DNA from: Euptelea pleiosperma
Lineage: Eukaryota; Streptophyta; Magnoliopsida; Ranunculales; Eupteleaceae
Assembly (NCBI GenBank): GCA_035048495.1
Contig: CM068551.1
Coordinates: forward strand, 18,416,248 to 18,480,247
Direction of reading: 5' to 3'
DNA length: 64,000 bases
Position 1 is the first letter of the stretch; the number at the start of each line of letters is the position of its first letter. A model generated the notes under the pieces. It worked only from the letters and a program-made list of their open reading frames with translations. It searched no databases and was not told where the DNA came from. The position numbers and the translations under genes were made by a program. Below, piece after piece: positions 55,796-64,000 of this stretch.

Positions 55796-58700
55796 TCAAC
55801 TAACACATTCACATTTTCCAGCATTTTCGGCTTGGATTTGAAGAACTGCTTGCTGCAGAACTCAAGTAAATAAAAATTAGTTTTACTGAAAATAACAGGG
55901 AAGATGAATCTACAAGAACTATTGATCACCTGAATGGATGACAGGGCATACTGAACATCACTTTCCGAGATTTGGTGGTGGACGACAAGCCTGATGCTGA
56001 AACAGTAAAACAGCAACACTTAGGTTTATGAATTTTACTATATTTAACAGCAACTCCATTTGAATTCTTTGATCTTACTAGATGTTGGGAGGTATACTTA
56101 GATTTCCATCATTTTCTATTCTAACAAGTGCAATTGGACAAATCAGCCAAGGAAAAAACATATGCATTTAGCCAGATTACAGGTTTTCCCACAAGTAACG
56201 TCTAAGACGGGAGGGTAAGCCCTCGGGAACAAAAGTTAATTTGAATTACTGCATATTAAATTGATTGCCAGTTCATTAAAGATAGGGTCATGCCAGCAGC
56301 CTTCATTTAAGATCCCCAAGTCTGACTTGAGCTAGGTATTTACCTTCAGTGCAGGAACTACGCTTGGCCAGGCACCCACTAGTACTACTGAGTCCAAAAA
56401 AATGTATCATAATCAGCCGAATCGACTAAGATTCCGCCAATGTTTTATAAAATCAGTTTTTTTTTAATAGGCAAGTCAAGCTCAGAAACAGGCATATCGT
56501 TTTTCAAAGACAGGACTTCTGAAGTGCTCCGCTAAACAGTTGCTTATATTTGAGCTGATACTTATAGCCCAACCAAACATATAATAAACTGTATTTGGGG
56601 ATTCAACTCCTAATCCTGTAACAAGAATTCAAGATCACTGAAGCATAACTGAATGTAGCTAATTGAGGTGGGAATCCCACCTGCCTGGAGGCATGGGTAA
56701 CTTAGGTATTTATGTGTTGCACCCTAAATAAAACAAGGACACCTCTCTGAGAAATGCAAGTTTCAGACACCTATGTTGCCTGTCAGACGCACAGATCTTA
56801 GAAGAAAATCATCAGTTGATCTGTTCTTTGTTCTGTTCTTCACTGTTTATGCACTATTTGACTAGTAATGAATTTCTACTATTCACAATAACTTCTTTAA
56901 TTGGTCATCATAAACTAATATGTACGATAGTGTTATAACTGTACCAACCAGTCAGCATGTCAGGATTTCCACGGCCACCATATCTAAGACATAATGTCCT
57001 TGTATGACACAATCTTACTCGTGGTTACCTGGTTCTTTGATACAACAGGTACGGAACGGGTTGTTCTTCCGGCACAGTCAAGTAGATTTATTTGGTTTGA
57101 TATTGGATCACTTCGTTCGATAGATCTGCTTCACTCAAGGTTAACTGTGACAGTGTTAAATGTGTCTTACTATATCTCATGATATAATGTATGTTGAGAT
57201 CGACTTTACTCTAAAAGCTTAAGCTGTTAGAGGGAGGCATAACAATGTATATCAAAGGATCCCCAGCACACACACGGACCGCACGAGTCCAGCGCACACG
57301 CACAACACCACCTCCCCACGTGTGCAGGACACAGGCACCCTGGGGATCGAACCCAGGACCTCTCACTCAGATACCATGTTGAGATCCACAGCTTAAGCTG
57401 TTGGAGGGAGGAATAACAGTGTAAATCAAAGGATCCCCAGCACACACAGGAACCAAACGAGTCCAGCGCACACATGCAACAACAATGTAAAAGCCTGTTT
57501 TTTTCTTGTAATTATTCTAACACACATAGAAGTCATATAGCACGAGAACTAACAAATATGGTAGTAGCTTGGCTTCCAATCATCATCATCGTCTACAACT
57601 TATCCCAACTATCTCTGGTCAGCAACATGAATCCATTTCGTCATTCAACTCTATTAAGGGTTATATTTTCTGTTATGACATATGTCTTCAAATCCATTTC
57701 AAATTTATAGTACGTTACAGTTTCTTATAAATGTCAACTAGACTACAATATTCAAAGTTTTAGCCCCACGTGAAAATTTTATCACAACACTCACTAAATG
57801 GTGGAGATGAATTAAATTCCAATTAGACTATACTTCTATTTATCAACTATCTTTTTCTAGTTCATATAATATTCATTTAAGTTAAACAAAAGGAATTTCA
57901 TCATCGTTCGCAATGCCTTATCCCATGTACTTGGGGTTGGCAACATGAATCCTGTTTTCGCAATGCCTTATCCCATGTACTTGGGGTTGGCAACATGAAT
58001 CCTGTTTCGCTGTTCAGTTAAATTTATAAAATAAACTAAATAAATAAAAGGAATTTCAAAGAATCATTTTTAGAAGACCGTACTGTCACAAACCAGAAAT
58101 CTTGGAACAGTTCATTATTCGCACTCACTTTCACTAAACTAGGTAACCTGACCACACTTGTTTACTTGATATGGTTATACACACTTATATGGAGTCCATA
58201 AGCCTACATTTAATCAAGTGGATTAGATCAAGTACTTAGGATTCATTTACTTCTATTTTATTTACTTAGTTTTCCTTTTTTTTTTTAATTTGATTTGATT
58301 CATCACGGTCGTATAGGACTTGGTGAGTCATCATCATCACATTAATAATAACAACAACAATAACAATAATAATGCGGTATTTGTCTTAACAGCTAACATT
58401 AGGGAAAGAACGTACTAGCTAAGAAAAATTTCATGAATGGTCCATGCTGTGTACAAATTCTCAGCTATGATTTTCTTGGCAATAAGTTCTATTTAGACAA
58501 GAGCATCATAGTAACCTCAAGAGATAATAGCCTACACTGTTCAAAAACCGAACACACACCTGGAAGAGCTTACTGGCATCATGAGTATACCATGTTCTTC
58601 CAAAATCTTGCAGAGCTTGACTACCATAATGTTCGAGCCCTCTAATATATCACAAAATACCTGGTCATACAAAAAGGAGGTGAATTTGTTACTTTCCATT

Positions 58701-61700
58701 ATCATTGTGATGCTCCGCTGTCCTGGGATAGGCACTCGACTATAGCATGGAATAAATAGCTATAAATAAGGTTTTAAAACATGCTCGAGTAATCTAAAAC
58801 TGTCGAATTGACTCGACTAAATAGAGATTCAAGATAAAATTACAGACATAATTCCATTTTGATTAAACTTAATCAATTAAAAGCTCAAAGATCTAGATTA
58901 AAAAACGTAAGCTCTCCAAGCTTGAAACTCAATTTTGTAACCTGAATTCAAGCCAGTTGGCTTCCGAAAAAGAACAAAAAGTTCAAGCCTAGTTTCAAAT
59001 TTCTAAAATCTTAGTTCAAAGTAAAGTGTGATTACTCTATCATGAAATTAGATCTCAATTTCAGTTTGTGAATTGGCCAAAAAAAAATGACCAATAAGCT
59101 TGGTACCAACTGAACCGAGACTAGTAAGACTTGGCTGAGTTGCATATCTAGCAACTTGTATCAGTCCCCTTGAAAGTAAGACAACTAGGCCGAAATTTTA
59201 GGCTTTTGGTAACTAGAAATACTAACCATGTTGGTTTCCACTGAAGCTGCATCCACTCTTAATCCTTTGATTTTATTCAGTCCATCTGCAGAGAAATCAA
59301 ATTTGATACATTTACTAATCAGAACATCTTCTATGGATAGTATATAAATAGCATTTGAAGACGAATCTCCATAATATGTAGTTCAACACGAAACCCTTTC
59401 TCATGAGACCGATCCAATAATTCAGTGGTACAAATACATGCAAACGCATTTGTTGTAAATGAAATTAGAGGATCACACAAACACAAAGACAGACAGAAAA
59501 TTAGAACTAAGGAAATGAATAGGTAAAAAAATTCCCCACGAACAATGAGATAGACAAATGGAACTAAGGATCAGAACTAGCATCAAGTAACCTGAAGGAA
59601 ATAGATAAGACCTGCTAAAATCTTGGCTTTCCTGTGATCACCCTCAAGCTTACCAACATTCTCCTGCAGTGCAACATAGGCCGCAGCACATAGGATACCA
59701 ACCTGTCTCATCCCACCACCTAAGGTTTTCCTGAGCCTTTTAGCCTAAAACAGGGATAAACAAATAAGTACCAATGCTCCGCAATTAAAACTGTTTGTTA
59801 GTGCAAACATTCTATCAGTACCTTGGTAATAAAGCTCTTTGAGCCTACAATGACAGATCCAACTGGAGCACCCAGACCTTTCGAAAGACACACCTGACTC
59901 ACACATTTGATGTAAGAGATAAACATGCAGAATCAGTATACATATTTGCAATAAAAAGAGAATAAATGGTATGAATTTGCACGAATTTGCAATACAAAGC
60001 TGAGTATTTTGCATGCCAACGAGGTATAAGTAAGTGAAATACATATTTCAAAGAAACAGCAGTTCACTGAACTTGCAAAAAAAAAGAGAATTAAGAAGTC
60101 AACCACCAAGTAAAATCATACCGAAACTGAATCAGCAGCTTGTACAAGCCTATGAACAGGAACTCCAAGTGCCTGGCCGACCAATTTATGAAGTCAGAAA
60201 CTCAAAAAATTGTTTATCTATGTATATTGGCAATAAAACAAACATCAGTAGAACAGGCAACTAAAAAACAGAGGTATTGAAATTCCCTTGCGTTTATGCG
60301 AAGACAAAACAGTTCTCTTCTTTATTGGTCTCAAAACTAGCAATGGCTAGTCTTGACTCTTGAATACAGCCATCATCACATGTATGCATCCCAAAATTAA
60401 ATGAATATAATATGTTGCGCCCATAATCGTCATTAACATTTAGGATGGGAATCCATTGTGCCCCTAATCTAATTATAAGTGTAATGACAATATAGTCATT
60501 TTCAAGTTTCTCTTTATTATTTGTATTAACTTGGGATTCTAGCCTGAATTCCTAGCATTGAGACGAAGGCCTCCAAACAACAAGGTTAGATCACTTTCAC
60601 CTAATTCTTGGTTCAATTTCACAATTCATAATTTAGCTACATTATGGGCAATATTAAGAGAGAAATTGCACCAATTTGCACCCATGGAGTCATCATACTT
60701 TTGTGCAAAGATGAGGCTATATGCATCTGGGATAGGACAAGAAATTGAACGATGGAATATATTTAGTTTCCTTCAACTTTCTTTTGTTATTGGTACAGCT
60801 ACATAAATGCTTAAAAGATAAAAACACTCAGATGGCAACTGTACGAAGTTACAAACTTCATTATCTTAACAAGTTGTCACTTACAGTTGATGCATTAAAA
60901 ATGCGTGCTCCATCAATATGAAGCTTCAGCCCATGTTTTTTAGCTAACTCTCCTACTCTGTCTGTATATTCTACAGAAATGCATCTACCGCCACAACTGC
61001 ATTGATAATCATGGTAAGAATCAGTAGTCAGCAAAGAAATTGATAAACTCGCAGTAGAAAACTAGATGTAAATACAATGGGTAAATATGTTATAGCTTTT
61101 ATTCCAGACTCAGATATCAACTTCTTGAGAAACCATACATCATAAGAAAGCAAACAGAATGGCAGCGGGAAAAAAAGGGTAAAAGACTATAAACTAGGCA
61201 ATCCCCCGATTGATAGAATTAATAGCATACACTTCCTTTCACTATACCTTCATCGACCATGTACTGAAAAGTGGCTAATGATGAAGTCTCTCTTGATCTA
61301 AAACTCTAATCGAAGCCACCTCTCTTATAAAATTACCTAAAAAGATATTTAAAGGTTGAAAAATGTATGACGGACCTTACGTCAATCATCCTCAATTGGA
61401 CTCTATCAACAACACAACCCACCAATCCATACCATTAATTGGTAGGGCACCTCTTGGATGGAAGGACAGCCCAAAATATGACGACTGGATACTCTTAACT
61501 GATAGTTATATGGACGATTAACCTACATTTATTTAAAATCTAAATAAGAAGGTTGTTATTCCCCATATGTTACTGATTCATAAGGTGGCCCACTGATTAA
61601 AATTGGCCTGGATCGATGAGTTATTGGGCCACACAAAGGTAAGAGGTAGGCTTCCATTAAGGATGGTGGACCTGAGTTATACCATAAGATATAAGGTCTT

Positions 61701-62676
61701 AGTTATAGTCAATGAATATATTAAGTCACCAGTCTTATAATATTCCCCCCCTAGAACAATGGGATAGAAGCAGTTTTGTATAGAATAAGACAAAGGATGA
61801 ACATTTCTTATTTTAAAATACGTACGTTGGAATCAAGAGGAATCATAAAAAATATGCCAACACTGATATAAAATTCCCTTCTGGTAGATACCCACTAAAA
61901 GAATGAAGAAAGAAACAAATAAACTGGCCCCAGAATCATGTGGAAGACAGAACATTCAATAAAGAAAGGTAAAAGGAATGTCCCCACAACAAGGACCTCG
62001 AATAAGCAATTAAGCCTTCATACAACACAGAGTGGGAATCTACCAAACAAAAGAAAATTAATGCTAGCCTCAAGCGCGATGTTGACAGCCACCCAATGAG
62101 AGTGGCACACGCACTCACGCGGTGCGTGAGATTAGCAATGCTCAGGCAAGAATAATTAATAAAAAAACAAGGTGGTATGATCTAATCACCACTACAAGCT
62201 AAAATGGTGTCATGAAAGAAACAAGGCTCTTACTTTGCGTGCGTGTTCTCCAAGCAGATAAGCTTAGTAGTTGGGTAGTAAAGCTCCCCTAAAGGATCTC
62301 TAATAGCTGCTTCAATCAGAGAGAGATCCATCGTTCCATCCGTATTATTCTTCACAGTCTTTGAATGTACATTCCCGATTGTTGAAATACCTCCGTTCTC
62401 GTAAATATGGATATGGGAATTGTCCCCAAGAATGACTTCACTTCCCCTTACCTCACAGTGGACAAGTACACTAATGAGATTACCCATAGTGCCCGAAGGA
62501 ACAAAGAGAGCTGCCTCTTTGCCCATGATCCTAGCCATCTCTGCTTCGAATTGGCACGCCGTTGGATCCGAACCCAAGACATCATCATCGACATCAGCAT
62601 TTGCCATTGCAGCTCGCATTGATTCAGTTGGTTTGGTGACAGTGTCTGATCGGAGGTCCACTGTTCTTGTTACCAT
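55796..62676 (-). CDS. THA1: L-threonine aldolase (low-specificity, PLP-dependent)
   Basis: Nine exons: 62234-62676, 60885-60996, 60122-60172, 59822-59893, 59612-59744, 59227-59285, 58560-58660, 55930-55996, 55796-55852. They join without a phase break into 1,095 bases and a 364-residue protein. Every intron is GT-AG. It cleaves L-threonine (and allo-threonine) to glycine and acetaldehyde with pyridoxal phosphate. Visible motifs: [10 protein letters not shown] (8-17), DDVLGSDPT (31-39), SGTMGN (61-66), [13 protein letters not shown] (84-96) with the PLP-stacking His, HIDGAR (174-179) with the cofactor-nitrogen Asp176, [11 protein letters not shown] with Schiff-base Lys207, LGGGMRQ (234-240), and RLVVHHQIS near the C-terminus with the substrate-binding Arg326. 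No signal peptide is evident, so it is probably cytosolic. The ATG is preceded by aatttcag|CTAAA, a likely acceptor of a leader intron. Exon 7 has a second, stronger-looking donor 14 bases upstream of the one the frame requires. Confidence 0.97.
57193..57480. repeat. ~185-bp tandem duplication with tRNA-like box B (in an aldolase intron)
   Basis: Two copies (about 57193-57377 and 57378-57480, the second shorter) share GTTGAGATC, GCTTAAGCTGTTAGAGGGAGG, ATCAAAGGATCCCCAGCACACAC and GAGTCCAGCGCACAC. Between them the minus strand reads TGGTATCTGAGTGAGAGG followed by TCCTGGGTTCGATCCCC, a good box B-like motif. I infer a SINE-like or tRNA-related repeat in intron 8 of the aldolase gene. Confidence 0.65.
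57530..58020 (+). repeat. RTE-tail-like repeat with a 50-bp tandem duplication
   Basis: Phrases ATCATCATCATCG, CTTATCCCAACTATCT and GTCAGCAACATGAATCC recur in plant RTE-type LINE 3' regions. At about 57908-57957 and 57958-58007 a 50-bp unit (CGCAATGCCTTATCCCATGT...) is repeated nearly exactly. It lies in intron 8 of the aldolase gene. Confidence 0.5.
58341..58374. repeat. (ATA/ACA)n microsatellite
   Basis: Imperfect ATTAATAATAACAACAACAATAACAATAATAATG tract, in intron 7/8 space of the aldolase gene, about 190 bp from exon 7. Confidence 0.85.
60997..62233 (-). other. Intron 1 of the threonine aldolase gene
   Basis: Donor gtaaga at 62233 and acceptor tgcag at 60997. About 1.24 kb. It contains an AT-rich stretch and no recognisable transposon, unlike intron 8. 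Confidence 0.8.
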
Positions 62677-63099
62677 TTTAGCTGAAATTTACGATAAAAC
62701 CTCGTCTGTTACTGTTTACCTCCCTAAAATCAAAAAAAAAAAAAAAAAAACTTTCAATTCAAAAGCTCTCAATCTTGCTTTACTATATCCTAATTTTGCA
62801 GAGGAAATAAAACATAAACAGCAAAACCACTTAATTCTTTGAAACAGTAACATATATATAAATATATAAGCTGTACAGAGGAAGCAAGCGAGTCCACTCA
62901 ACCGATTTCAAGCTTTGATCAAAACGTAATCACAAATGACCATGTTTACCATCCACTCCATTCATGCAACTGTTAGCAAACCTACTGTCTTAGATGGGCA
63001 TTTTGATCATTTGTGGTGTTTTTTGGTCCAAGAAACAAATCTCTGCGGGTTGCTCAACTCGGGCCAGTTCTTAAGAAATTCATCTCATATTACATATTT

Positions 63100-63136
<37 letters not shown>

Positions 63137-64000
63137 CTTTATTACTGCTTGTTCTGTTTCGATTCTGAGAAAGATTTGATCTTTTTACCTTTCTTTCTGC
63201 AATCTGATCTTCTTCCTCTGCTGAACCAAACTGAGAATCCAGAAATCCCAACTACTGAAGTTATATTGCAGTGAAAGCCTTTGCAGCTTCAATAATTGCT
63301 CCGTTCCTTATTTGTAGCAGAAATGCAGAAACCATGAAACCTACAACAGAAATGAGCGAATTTCTCTTTTAAAGTAGATTCATTCGAAAGGAACCGTTGA
63401 ATCAACTACAAATATCCTTGCATGCAAAATCCTAATATTTTTGCCCAGAATTGGAGCTGCTTTACTAAAGATAATTCACTCAGATTCTTCTAAAGGTAGA
63501 AAACCTAGAAGTTCAAGAGGAATTCCAGAATCTTTCGCTCAACAACAGTCGAATCTTCAACAAAGGTCTAAACTTTACGCATCAAAAGATGAAGAGAAGA
63601 TATCATCAAATCTTACCAAAGTCGACCTAATCTTTGAATCGAAACGTAAATTGTCGTCCAAAAAATAACCGAAATAGGAGATTCGACGTCACCCACAGCA
63701 CGAAAAACCTAATCTTCCACCTTAGATTAAGTTTGGTTTTTTCTTGAAGCCACCCCTGCTAGTGGTAGTAGTGGCGTCCAATAAATAAAAAGTAGGAGAA
63801 GATGAAGTGCGTGAATCATCCACCACTACCAGAGATTTTCATTTATTTAGTGACGAAACGCTAACACAAAAACTAGATTCTTCGATTACCAACATCCACT
63901 TGTCGTTTTCAAGCGCTTTTTTGTTTCTTTGTTTTCTTCAATTTTAACGAAGATTCGGTCGATCTTAGGTCACTTAGAGCAGCTTCTCTGCAACTTCAAT
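62677..64000 (-). promoter_or_regulatory. Leader and upstream region of the threonine aldolase gene
   Basis: The acceptor-like aatttcag just before the ATG implies a leader intron; the upstream leader exon probably lies within 63250-63760, but no donor can be chosen with confidence. A (GA)n tract (63104-63131) and a poly-A run (62732-62749) lie in between. A 75-codon plus-strand frame at 63441-63668 has no recognisable domain, and I do not call it a gene. Confidence 0.45.
63104..63131. repeat. (GA)n microsatellite
   Basis: About 14 GA units on the plus strand, so CT on the aldolase strand, within its probable leader or leader intron. Confidence 0.9.

Noticed and set aside
63441..63668. 75-codon plus-strand frame near the right edge
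   Set aside because: Lys/Ser-rich and low complexity, no domain, overlaps the presumed leader region of the aldolase gene on the other strand.

Overview
This window is nuclear DNA from a flowering plant. It has split genes with canonical GT-AG introns, plant-type protein families, and about 60 kb of dense, nested transposon remains. Gene density is low, with four recognisable genes in 64 kb, all on the minus strand, which suits a medium or large repeat-rich genome. I cannot name the species from sequence alone. Nothing is bacterial: there are no operons and no CRISPR array.

Genes, left to right: (1) the 5' part of an RBM42-type RRM protein gene (three exons, 8244-13940). Its RNP1-bearing exon is not found in the window, so the gene either continues past the left edge through a very long intron or is truncated. 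(2) An arabinose-5-phosphate isomerase (KdsD/SETH3-type) gene in three exons (17536-21397). It carries a 2-bp frameshift, a broken last splice acceptor and changed conserved residues, so it looks like a decayed copy unless these are assembly errors. (3) An intact single-exon ALOG/LSH nuclear-protein gene (41042-41596) behind a CT-rich leader. (4) A complete nine-exon L-threonine aldolase gene (55796-62676), whose joined exons give an uninterrupted 364-codon frame.

Repeat layout: 1-6100 is a nest of Copia-type LTR pieces, a LINE 3' end and two copies of a TIR element, one of which has its empty target site preserved in the same window. The RBM42 intron at 8342-12092 holds remains of two different LINE clades. 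14.4-34.2 kb is mostly MITE country: foldback elements with a CACGTG (G-box) near each end, a TTATAACG-rich family starting CATGGTTTAAA, hAT- and Tourist-like MITEs, and several elements nested in one another. A 5'-truncated L1-type LINE (36152-37273) sits inside a Copia gag relic. 38.3-40.4 kb and 42.4-47.6 kb are mostly featureless AT-rich sequence. 47.6-55.4 kb holds a degenerate Copia gag, a tandem-repeat tract with a hAT MITE bearing an 8-bp target duplication, and more MITEs.

The four genes do unrelated jobs (RNA binding, KDO/pectin precursor supply, organ-boundary development, threonine catabolism) and form no pathway. I found no new protein-based system. The most notable structures are in the DNA: the G-box-bearing foldback family, an iterated palindrome cluster at 33.6-34.1 kb, and nested insertions with readable target-site duplications.
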